A stretch of DNA of 13,559 nt, from assembly GCA_019118725.1 (NCBI GenBank), contig DWYO01000178.1, forward strand, positions 1-13,559. The letters are read 5' to 3'. Below the pieces are notes generated by a model that saw only the letters and a list, made by a program, of their open reading frames with translations, did no database searches and was not told where the DNA came from. The stretch is from Candidatus Parabacteroides intestinavium. GTDB lineage: Bacteria; Bacteroidota; Bacteroidia; Bacteroidales; Tannerellaceae. The translations under genes and the position numbers were made by a program. Numbering within the stretch: position 1 is the first letter of the stretch; the number at the start of each line of letters is the position of its first letter. Of the stretch, positions 1-6,214 are shown piece after piece.

Positions 1-1322
1 TAGATACCTATTATAAAACCGTCAACATCTACAAATTCAGCAAAGAGTTCTTGCGCTCCCAGTATGTTCCTTTCTTGGAAGCTTATAGCAAGGCCTTGGG
101 AAATAATGAGTATTATGAGCAAGTGCTTCGGGTAATCACACTTTTGGATAAGTGCGAATTGAAAGGATTGCCTTTGGAGGGAGAACGCTGGTATGAGATA
201 GATGATATTCAGGATTTGGATATAGCTGAGACGATCTTTGCCGAAGGTGACAGGCAATTGAAGTTTTATCATAAACGCTACGGGGGGTATTGGCGTTTCC
301 CCAAGTTGAAGGATTTCTGTTACTTGGTGAATCCTTTCTTTCCGCCTCAGAAGATGCGGGATGAAATAAAAGCCAACTTTGATACGTTATTGACCGAATA
401 TCCCTCCGGCATGTCGGTTAATACCTTGATTATGGCAAAGAATTTCGGTTTGAAGCAGGATTATGTAGTGGTAGGAAACGGTGCGGCCGAGTTGATCAAG
501 AGCTTGATGGAGCATATATCCGGTAAGATGGGTATCGTTTATCCTACGTTTGAAGAATATCCGAACCGGTGTGACCAGGAGATTGTCCCGTTCATACCTC
601 AGAATCCGGACTTTCATTATACCGTTGCCGATTTGCTGGCGTATTATCAGGATAAGGAGCTGGCTATGTTGTTGCTGATTAATCCGGATAATCCTTCCGG
701 CAATTTCATTCCTTTGCCGGAGTTAATGACTTTATTGGATTGGACAGGCAAACGGCAGATCCAATTAGTCTTGGACGAATCGTTTGTGGACTTTTCGGAC
801 GGAAACCGGAAAAATACCTTGTTGAGAAATGAACTCCTGGAGAACTATCCGCAACTGATCGTGGTAAAAAGTATTTCCAAATCTTATGGAGTGCCCGGGT
901 TGCGTTTGGGTTTGGCGGCTTCATCGGATAAAAACCGCATCGGGATGATGAGGAAAGATGTCAGCATCTGGAATATCAATTCGTTTGCGGAATTTTATAT
1001 GCAGATTTATAGCAAATATGACGCGGATTATGCCTTAGCGTGCGACCGATTCAGGGAGGAACGGGATTTGTTTTACCGGGAATTGCAAGAAATAGACTAT
1101 TTGCGGGTGATTCCTTCTCAGGCCAATTACTTTTTGTGTGAAGTGACCGGCCGTTTCTCTTCATCGGAACTGGCGGCAATCTTATTGCAACGGTATAATT
1201 TGCTGATAAAGGATTGCGGTTCCAAGTCGGCCTTTGCCGGGAAAAATTATATCCGGCTGGCTATCCGGAATCGGGAAGATAATAGGTATTTGGTAAATAA
1301 ATTAAAAGAAATAGGAGCATGA
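1..1322 (+). CDS. Nucleotidyltransferase–aminotransferase/decarboxylase fusion (5' partial)
   Basis: The reading frame is open to the left edge (codons run from base 3), so the protein starts outside the window. A TTG at 51 is not a convincing start. The first ~85 visible codons look like the C-terminus of a LicC-type sugar/choline-phosphate nucleotidyltransferase: KTVNIYKFS near the edge and WYEIDDIQDLDIAE at about 192-235. The rest is a fold-type I PLP enzyme of the HisC/CobD group. It shows NPDNPSG (from 681), DESFVDF (Asp codon 774-776, expected to contact the PLP pyridine nitrogen), SISKSYG with the Schiff-base Lys at 879-881, PGLRLG, and a late RLAIRN whose Arg should bind the substrate carboxylate. 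The resemblance to CobD (threonine-phosphate decarboxylase) is as good as to HisC. It overlaps the next gene by ATGA. Activation of a phospho-amino compound is inferred; the exact substrate is unknown. Confidence 0.85.
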   Translation, partial: DTYYKTVNIYKFSKEFLRSQYVPFLEAYSKALGNNEYYEQVLRVITLLDKCELKGLPLEGERWYEIDDIQDLDIAETIFAEGDRQLKFYHKRYGGYWRFPKLKDFCYLVNPFFPPQKMRDEIKANFDTLLTEYPSGMSVNTLIMAKNFGLKQDYVVVGNGAAELIKSLMEHISGKMGIVYPTFEEYPNRCDQEIVPFIPQNPDFHYTVADLLAYYQDKELAMLLLINPDNPSGNFIPLPELMTLLDWTGKRQIQLVLDESFVDFSDGNRKNTLLRNELLENYPQLIVVKSISKSYGVPGLRLGLAASSDKNRIGMMRKDVSIWNINSFAEFYMQIYSKYDADYALACDRFREERDLFYRELQEIDYLRVIPSQANYFLCEVTGRFSSSELAAILLQRYNLLIKDCGSKSAFAGKNYIRLAIRNREDNRYLVNKLKEIGA

Positions 1323-2260
1323 AAATCATAGACTTTAAGACAATATCCGAACAGCATTTTTCCCCATTGCAATGCATAGAATGGGTTGAATATATTTTGA
1401 GGCATAAATATGAATGCTACCTTCCGGCAAAAATCAGCTTGGGTATGGGACATAATATTTTCATGAATACAATGCCTTCTTATATTCCTATGATACAGCG
1501 ACATGGGGTCAAACTTGTATCCCGTTATCCGGAACGGACACCGACTTTACTCAGCGAGATTATGTTGTACGATTCGACCAATGGCGCGGCTTTGGCTTTG
1601 ATGGACGGTACTTGGATCACGGCTATGCGTACAGGGGCTGTTGCTTCATTGGCTATAAAAACATTGCAACGGAGCGATGCCCGGATCTATGCTTTCATGG
1701 GACTGGGAAATACGGCACGTTCTACCTTGCTATGTTTAGCGGAATTGCTGAAGGGAAAAGAGGTGCATATCAAATTGCTTGCCTATAAAGGTCAGGAGAT
1801 GCTTTTTCAAGAGCGGTTCGCGGATTATCCGAATCTGCATTTTGAGGTCTGTCCGGATGCGGAATCTCTGATAGGCGGATCAGATGTAGTTGTTTCTTGT
1901 ATTACGGCCGCCGACCATATTATTGCTCCGGATGCTTGTTTTAAGGAAGGCGTCTTGGTGGTTCCGGTACATACGCGGGGATTCCAAAATTGCGATTTGT
2001 TTTTTGATAAAGTATTTGCTGATGATACGGGCCATGTCAAGGAATTTAAGTATTTTGATAAATTCAGGCATTACGATGAATTTTCTCATGTCCTTTTGGG
2101 TGAGAATCCGGGGCGGGAAAATGATCAGGAGCGCATATTGGCTTATAATATCGGCATATCTCTTCATGATATTTATTTCGCCTCTCAGATATATGATGCG
2201 ATTGGGTCCTCTGCCAAAGAATTGATTTTGGAAAATGAAACGAAAAAATTCTGGGTATGA
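1319..2260 (+). CDS. Ornithine cyclodeaminase / mu-crystallin family protein
   Basis: This 313-residue protein has the usual length for the family, which includes ornithine cyclodeaminase, alanine dehydrogenase, ketimine reductases and SbnB-like amino-acid dehydrogenases. Visible signatures are GVKLVSRYP (Lys65, the candidate catalytic Lys), MDGTWITAMRTGA at about 95-107 with the substrate-carboxylate Arg104, and a Rossmann loop GLGNTAR at 128-134 for NAD(P). An acidic pair, Asp235-Asp236, lies where the family usually carries its second catalytic residue. No signal peptide is seen, so it is probably cytoplasmic. The start overlaps the upstream stop (ATGA) and the end overlaps licD-like the same way, so it is co-translated with polysaccharide genes. 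It probably makes or consumes an amino/imino compound used as a glycan substituent. The reaction cannot be told from sequence. Confidence 0.85.
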   Translation: MKIIDFKTISEQHFSPLQCIEWVEYILRHKYECYLPAKISLGMGHNIFMNTMPSYIPMIQRHGVKLVSRYPERTPTLLSEIMLYDSTNGAALALMDGTWITAMRTGAVASLAIKTLQRSDARIYAFMGLGNTARSTLLCLAELLKGKEVHIKLLAYKGQEMLFQERFADYPNLHFEVCPDAESLIGGSDVVVSCITAADHIIAPDACFKEGVLVVPVHTRGFQNCDLFFDKVFADDTGHVKEFKYFDKFRHYDEFSHVLLGENPGRENDQERILAYNIGISLHDIYFASQIYDAIGSSAKELILENETKKFWV

Positions 2261-3066
2261 CCGATGATTTGAAACAAAAACTCCGGGAACGTTTCAATCC
2301 GGACGGTTCTCTTTTACGTAGGCAACAGATGCGTATGCTGGAATTGCTGGAAGCGGTGGATAGGGTCTGCAAGAAACATGATATTCCTTATTGGCTGAGT
2401 TCGGGGACCTTAATCGGGGCGGCACGTCATCAGGGATTTATTCCGTGGGATGATGATTTGGACATAGAGATGCTCCGTTCGGATTATCTGCGTCTGATAA
2501 AAATCTTACCCCAGGAGCTCCCGGACAAGTTTGTCTTGCAAACCCATGAGACGGATCCGAACTACATCTTTGTTTATGGGAAATTGCGGGACAAGGATTC
2601 TTATTTGGAGGAAACCAATGCTTATGACCGGATTTGGCAATACCAGGGAATTTATATCGATATCTTTCTTTTGGAACCGATTCCTTATTCGTTGGCTTGG
2701 ATTGGCGGGCACTTGCAAGGGCAAGTCTATAATCAGTTGAACAATAAATCATTGAATGAGGCTACTATGTTACGCCGGATTCAACGTATTTATCGGTTCA
2801 ATCAGCATATCGGTTTCCCTATTCTGCGTTTCTTGGCCCGGTTGAGCCGGACCAAGGCATTGCGGCATACGTTCGGGACTCCTTATTTCAAACCTCGGAG
2901 CCGGGAAGATATATTCCCGTTGGCCGAAATGGAATTTGAAGGGAAGATGTTTCCGGTTCCGCATAATACGGATGCTTTGCTTCGCAAGATTTATGGAGAT
3001 TATATGCAGTTGCCGGATTTGGATTCCATACATCCGCACTATTCCAAGTTAGAGTTTTACAAATAA
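2257..3066 (+). CDS. LicD-family phosphotransferase
   Basis: This 269-residue protein has the LicD/fukutin-type nucleotidyltransferase-fold signature near its N-terminus: YWLSSGTLIGAARHQGF at 45-61 followed by IPWDDDLDIEM at 62-72. The Asp cluster 65-67 and Asp69 are expected metal ligands. The C-terminal PVPHNTDALLRKIYGDYMQLPD also matches the family, in which a conserved YGDYM-type stretch recurs. Family members transfer phosphocholine or related phospho-amino groups from a CDP carrier onto glycans; LicD in Haemophilus and pneumococcus is the known example. Here it directly follows a LicC-like nucleotidyltransferase fusion, so a CDP-activated donor made by that fusion is the natural guess. 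There is no signal peptide and it probably acts at the cytoplasmic membrane face. Start codon overlaps the preceding stop (ATGA). The transferred group is not established. Confidence 0.9.
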   Translation: MTDDLKQKLRERFNPDGSLLRRQQMRMLELLEAVDRVCKKHDIPYWLSSGTLIGAARHQGFIPWDDDLDIEMLRSDYLRLIKILPQELPDKFVLQTHETDPNYIFVYGKLRDKDSYLEETNAYDRIWQYQGIYIDIFLLEPIPYSLAWIGGHLQGQVYNQLNNKSLNEATMLRRIQRIYRFNQHIGFPILRFLARLSRTKALRHTFGTPYFKPRSREDIFPLAEMEFEGKMFPVPHNTDALLRKIYGDYMQLPDLDSIHPHYSKLEFYK

Positions 3067-3071
3067 CAGAA

Positions 3072-4094
3072 ATGCTTATGAAACCTGCCTTAGTAGATGT
3101 CGCCGTATTGATTCTTTTCTTTAATCGTCCGAAGCCCTTGTCCCAAGTGTTTGAGCAAGTCAGGAAGGCGCGCCCGGCAAAACTCTTTTTGTATCAGGAC
3201 GGACCCCGGGGCGAATGGGACTTGCCGGGAATGGAGGAGTGCCGGGAGGTGGTGAGCCGGATTGATTGGGAATGTGAAGTGCATCGGCTTTTCCAGGAAA
3301 AGAACTATGGATGTGATCCTTCGGAATATTTGTCTCAGAAATGGGCCTTTTCGATGGTGGAGAAGTGTATCGTTTTGGAAGATGATGATGTCCCTTCTCT
3401 TTCATTCTTCCCGTTTTGTAAAGAATTATTGGATAGGTATGAGAATGACCAGCGTATCAGTATGATTGCCGGATTCAATCCGGAGGAGGTTACACCGGGT
3501 GTTTCGTCCGACTATTTCTTTGCCTCTACATTTTCGATCTGGGGCTGGGCAAGCTGGAGGCGTGTGATTGATACGTGGGATGAGCACTATTCTTTTCTGG
3601 ATGACAAAGAGAACATGCGTTTGCTGGAAAATTTGATTCAGACGCGGAAATACCGGAATGATTTTGTCTATATGTGCCAACGTCATCGGGAAAACCAGAA
3701 GGCTTATTACGAGACAATTTTCCAGGCTTCGCTATTTTTCAACTCTGGGTTAAGCATTGTCCCGACACGCAATATGATTAATAACTTAGGGGCTACGGCT
3801 GATTCCACCCATTTTAAAGGTTCTATCCACACCATGCCCAGAGGATACCGGAGAATCTTCACGATGAAACGTTACGAGGTGGACTTTCCGTTGAAACATC
3901 CGCGCTATGTCTTGGAAAACACGGCTTACAAGGAAAGCGTTTACCGGATTATGGGCTGGAGGCATCCGTGGATCAAAATAGCTCGTTCGTTCGAAGAGTT
4001 GTTCCTGAACTTGCGTTATGGTAACTTCGGCTTGATTCGGGAGGCTATCGTCCATCGGGTGAATAAATGGCTGAAAAGAGACCGGCATTTTTAG
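3072..4094 (+). CDS. Glycosyltransferase, GT-A type (family 2-like)
   Basis: This 340-residue protein begins with a GT-A-like strand and motif, VLILFFNRPKPL at 12-23, followed by LFLYQDGPR (Asp43, a likely nucleotide contact). The metal-binding acidic motif is VLEDDDVPS at 101-109, and FSIWGWASWRR at 154-164 is a conserved acceptor-side signature in this group. Bacteroidetes homologues are sometimes mislabelled hemolytic protein HlpA, but the motifs are those of a glycosyltransferase. It starts 5 bp after the LicD stop; ATG at 3078 is an equally possible start. It is the last gene of the polysaccharide operon seen here. Its TAG stop lies inside the repeat element that begins at 4091. A flanking AGACCGG/CCGGTCT inverted repeat (4079-4085 and 4150-4156) surrounds that element. 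Sugar donor and acceptor are unknown. Confidence 0.8.
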   Translation: MLMKPALVDVAVLILFFNRPKPLSQVFEQVRKARPAKLFLYQDGPRGEWDLPGMEECREVVSRIDWECEVHRLFQEKNYGCDPSEYLSQKWAFSMVEKCIVLEDDDVPSLSFFPFCKELLDRYENDQRISMIAGFNPEEVTPGVSSDYFFASTFSIWGWASWRRVIDTWDEHYSFLDDKENMRLLENLIQTRKYRNDFVYMCQRHRENQKAYYETIFQASLFFNSGLSIVPTRNMINNLGATADSTHFKGSIHTMPRGYRRIFTMKRYEVDFPLKHPRYVLENTAYKESVYRIMGWRHPWIKIARSFEELFLNLRYGNFGLIREAIVHRVNKWLKRDRHF

Positions 4095-4156
4095 AAGCTG
4101 TTTTGAATTTCTTCGGAAAATAGTTATGCAGCTTTTTCTAAATTTGTTTCCGGTCT
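4079..4156 (+). terminator. Possible transcription end of the polysaccharide operon
   Basis: AGACCGG (4079-4085) and CCGGTCT (4150-4156) form a 7-bp inverted repeat around the repeat element at 4091-4141. The element adds an inner stem AAGCTG/CAGCTT followed by TTTCTAAATTTG, giving a second hairpin with a modest T-rich tail. Two convergent genes meet here, so a bidirectional terminator would be sensible. Function is inferred from structure only. Confidence 0.4.
4091..4141 (+). repeat. Copy A of a TTAGAAGCTG-ended intergenic repeat
   Basis: Ends are TTAGAAGCTG (4091-4100) and CAGCTTTTTCTAA (4129-4141). The second is the inverse of the first apart from a 3-bp TTT expansion. The 28-bp core (4101-4128) is the exact reverse complement of the core of copy B at 7789-7816. 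In the + orientation the core contains TTTC-TTCG-GAAA (4108-4119), which as RNA would be a cUUCGg tetraloop hairpin. The size and terminal inverted repeats resemble a MITE/REP-like element. No clear target-site duplication is seen. Confidence 0.85.
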
Positions 4157-4175
4157 TAGCATGAAGAATTTTTCT

Positions 4176-4496
4176 TTACACCATTTTTAACCCGATAACC
4201 GATATAATCAGGGTCGTAATAAAGAAAAGGCGGGCAAACGAGACGGGCTCGTGCAGGAAAAAGATGCCGAGCAGTACCGTACCTACTGCACCGATTCCGG
4301 TCCAGACCGGATAAGCCGTACCAATGGGCAACGTCTGTACGGCTTTGGCCAAGAGGAGCATGCTAAGCGTCAGGCTGATCAGAAATCCGGCCCCCCACAG
4401 GTAGTATTCTATACCGGTTACCATTTTCATTTTTCCCAAGCAAAAAGCAAAGCCGGCTTCGAATAGTCCGGCAATAATTAAGATAATCCAATTCAT
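4176..4496 (-). CDS. sugE: SMR-family exporter, Gdx/SugE type
   Basis: From the ATG at 4494-4496 the product is 106 residues, the normal length for the small multidrug resistance family, with four predicted membrane helices. The start MNWIILIIAGLFEAG places the essential Glu at position 13, and TLPIGTAYPVWTGIGAVG is the signature of the Gdx (SugE) branch. Characterised members export guanidinium in exchange for protons as an antiparallel dimer in the inner membrane; other SMR branches export quaternary ammonium compounds. A longer in-frame start at 4580 would add 28 hydrophilic residues before helix 1 and lies upstream of the likely promoter, so I rejected it. The gene is convergent with the glycosyltransferase and divergent from the sulfatases, and it is a single-gene unit. 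Function is assigned from the family motif, not shown. Confidence 0.88.
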   Translation of the reverse strand: MNWIILIIAGLFEAGFAFCLGKMKMVTGIEYYLWGAGFLISLTLSMLLLAKAVQTLPIGTAYPVWTGIGAVGTVLLGIFFLHEPVSFARLFFITTLIISVIGLKMV

Positions 4497-4506
4497 AGGT
4501 GTCGTT

Positions 4507-4518
4507 TTTATGCATAAA
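4507..4518. promoter_or_regulatory. Perfect palindrome near the sugE start, possible operator
   Basis: TTTATGCATAAA is a 12-bp perfect palindrome, with CG on both sides slightly further out. It lies 11 bp upstream of the sugE ATG and at or just after the transcription start predicted from the -7 box at 4525-4532. That is a position where a bound repressor would block transcription. No regulator gene is adjacent, and chance occurrence in AT-rich DNA is possible. Confidence 0.35.
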
Positions 4519-4524
4519 CGTGTG

Positions 4525-4532
4525 CAAAGATA
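4525..4532 (-). promoter_or_regulatory. Likely -7 promoter box of sugE
   Basis: Read on the minus strand this is TATCTTTG, a full match to the Bacteroides -7 consensus TAnnTTTG. It lies 28 bp upstream of the sugE start, giving a leader of only about 20-25 nt. The -33 TTTG partner is not clear at the expected spacing. Confidence 0.6.
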
Positions 4533-4587
4533 GTTCTTTTTTGCGCTAAAAATAGTAACCTTTATTGTATTAGGCATCACCTGATTG

Positions 4588-4619
4588 TTGTTTCTTTCTA
4601 AAAAACTCCGTACTTTTAG
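4588..4619 (+). promoter_or_regulatory. Possible promoter of the sulfatase operon
   Basis: TACTTTTAG at 4611-4619 fits the Bacteroides -7 box TAnnTTTG except for the last base. TTGTTTC begins at 4588, about 19-20 bp upstream, as a weak -33 candidate. Transcription would start near 4625, placing the hairpin at 4626-4659 at the very 5' end of the mRNA. The same TACTTTTAG occurs before the outer-membrane protein gene at 9796. Confidence 0.4.
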
Positions 4620-4625
4620 GGCGAA

Positions 4626-4659
4626 TAAGAAGCTGGAAGAAATTCGAAATAGCTTCTAA
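4626..4659 (+). repeat. Copy C, short relative of the TTAGAAGCTG repeat, in a leader
   Basis: AGAAGCT (4628-4634) and AGCTTCT (4651-4657) are perfect inverse arms. The interior, GAAGAAATTCGAAAT, closely matches the right half of copy B (GAAGAAATTCAAAAC). It lacks the part containing CATAACTATTTTCC, so it looks like an internally shortened member of the same family. It lies between the inferred promoter and the start of the first sulfatase and would form a hairpin in the leader RNA. Confidence 0.65.
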
Positions 4660-4672
4660 AAACGGAATAAAT

Positions 4673-6214
4673 ATGAAAGCTTCATTAATACTGACAAGTG
4701 GTTTAGCCCTGCTTGTGCCGAATATGCTACAAGCGGCAGGGCCGAAAGTTCTTTCCGACCGGGAAAGACCGAATGTGATTTTTATCTATGCGGACGATTT
4801 GGGATATGGTGATTTGGAATGTTATGGCGCAAATCGTGTGCAGACACCGAATGTGAACCGTCTGGCGAATGCGGGAATCCGCTTTACCAATGCCCATGCG
4901 GTTGCATCGACAAGTACGCCTTCGCGTTATGCGATGCTGACCGGCGAATATGCCTGGCGGAGACCGGATACGGATATCGCGGCCGGAAACGCGCAAATGA
5001 TTATCCGTCCCGAACAATTCACCTTGGCAGATCTGTTTAAGAGTTCCGGTTATGCTACGGCTGCAATAGGTAAATGGCATCTGGGATTGGGTGATAAGAC
5101 CGGCGAGCAGGATTGGAACGCTCCGCTTCCGGCGGCTTTGGGTGATTTAGGATTTGATTACCACTATATTATGGCGGCTACGGGTGACCGTGTCCCGTGT
5201 GTGTTTATTGAGAACGGGCAGGTGGCGAATTATGACCCTTCGGCGCCGATTGAGGTAAGTTATGAGAAGAATTTCGAAGGCGAACCGACCGGGCGGGATA
5301 ATCCGGAGTTGCTTTATAACCTGAAGCCTAGTTTCGGACATGATATGTCTATCGTGAACGGAATCAGCCGGATCGGTTATATGAAAGGGGGTGGAAAAGC
5401 TTTGTGGAAAGATGAGAATATTGCAGATTCGATTGTGGTCCATGCGCAGAACTTTATCCGCGCTCATCAGGATAAGCCTTTCTTTATGTATTTTGCCACG
5501 AATGATATTCATGTGCCTCGTTTCCCGCATGACCGCTTTCGGGGGAAGAGCCCGATGGGATTGCGGGGAGATGCGATTGCCCAGTTCGATTGGAGCGTGG
5601 GTGAATTGTTGAAGACCTTGGATGAACTGGGACTTACAGAGAATACCTTGATTATCGTGTCTAGCGATAATGGTGCGGTGGTGGATGACGGCTATGCGGA
5701 TGAGGCTTTTGAAAAGTTGGGCGACCATAAACCGGTCGGACCTTTGCGCGGGAATAAATACAGTGCTTTCGAAGGGGGTACGCGTATTCCGGCTATTGTT
5801 CATTGGCCCAAGGAAATCAAACGACCTATGGTTTCCGAGGCGTTGGTTTCACAAATAGACTGGTTCCGCTCACTGGCTTCTTTGGTGGATGCCCGCATTC
5901 CGAAGGGGGCCGCACCTGATAGCCAGGATCATCTGGACACGTGGCTGGGAAAGAATCAGGATGACCGGGAATGGGTTATTGAGCAGGCGTTGAATCATGC
6001 CTTGTCTGTCCGGACACGGGATTGGAAATACATCGAACCGAGTTATGGAGGTGGTTTCATGTCGCACGAGCGTGTCGAGACGGGTTTTTCTTTGGAGCCG
6101 CAACTGTATCGTGTCTCTGAAGATTATGAACAGAAGAATGTAGCCGAAGAATATCCTGAAATCGTTTATCGGATGCAGGGTATTCTGAAAGCGGAAAGAG
6201 ATAACGTGAAATGA
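4673..6214 (+). CDS. Sulfatase, Ser-type formylglycine (first of two)
   Basis: This 513-residue protein has an N-terminal signal sequence (MKASLILTSGLALL, likely cut near AA-G at 22/23), so it is periplasmic or exported. It shows the alkaline-phosphatase-fold sulfatase core: metal ligands in YADDLGYGD (Asp41, Asp42), the modification motif STPSR at 81-85, IGKWHLG (Lys134, His136), NDIHVPRFP (His280) and SSDNG (Asp332, Asn333). Ser81 rather than Cys means that formylglycine must be made by an anaerobic radical-SAM maturase (anSME), as is usual in Bacteroides; no such gene is in the window. Family members remove sulfate esters from host or algal glycans. Subfamily and sulfate position cannot be fixed by eye. 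It ends in ATGA overlap with the second sulfatase, so the two are made together. Confidence 0.93.
   Translation: MKASLILTSGLALLVPNMLQAAGPKVLSDRERPNVIFIYADDLGYGDLECYGANRVQTPNVNRLANAGIRFTNAHAVASTSTPSRYAMLTGEYAWRRPDTDIAAGNAQMIIRPEQFTLADLFKSSGYATAAIGKWHLGLGDKTGEQDWNAPLPAALGDLGFDYHYIMAATGDRVPCVFIENGQVANYDPSAPIEVSYEKNFEGEPTGRDNPELLYNLKPSFGHDMSIVNGISRIGYMKGGGKALWKDENIADSIVVHAQNFIRAHQDKPFFMYFATNDIHVPRFPHDRFRGKSPMGLRGDAIAQFDWSVGELLKTLDELGLTENTLIIVSSDNGAVVDDGYADEAFEKLGDHKPVGPLRGNKYSAFEGGTRIPAIVHWPKEIKRPMVSEALVSQIDWFRSLASLVDARIPKGAAPDSQDHLDTWLGKNQDDREWVIEQALNHALSVRTRDWKYIEPSYGGGFMSHERVETGFSLEPQLYRVSEDYEQKNVAEEYPEIVYRMQGILKAERDNVK

Noticed and set aside
51..53. TTG at 51 as the true start of the first gene
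   Set aside because: The frame is open to the window edge and the residues before it (YYKTVNIYKFSKEF) match the nucleotidyltransferase domain, so the gene begins upstream.
3072..4094. Hemolysin-like annotation for the fourth gene
   Set aside because: The EDDD metal motif, the FFNRP strand and the WGWASW segment are those of a glycosyltransferase; nothing suggests a toxin.
4497..4580. Longer N-terminus for the sugE product starting at 4580
   Set aside because: It would place 28 polar residues before the first helix, cross the likely promoter, and exceed the family's usual length. ATG at 4494-4496 gives Glu at the canonical position 13.
4497..4672. Guanidine (ykkC or mini-ykkC) riboswitch upstream of sugE
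   Set aside because: The predicted leader is about 22 nt and I see no paired ACGR hairpins or ykkC core. The rest of the gap holds two divergent promoters and repeat copy C.
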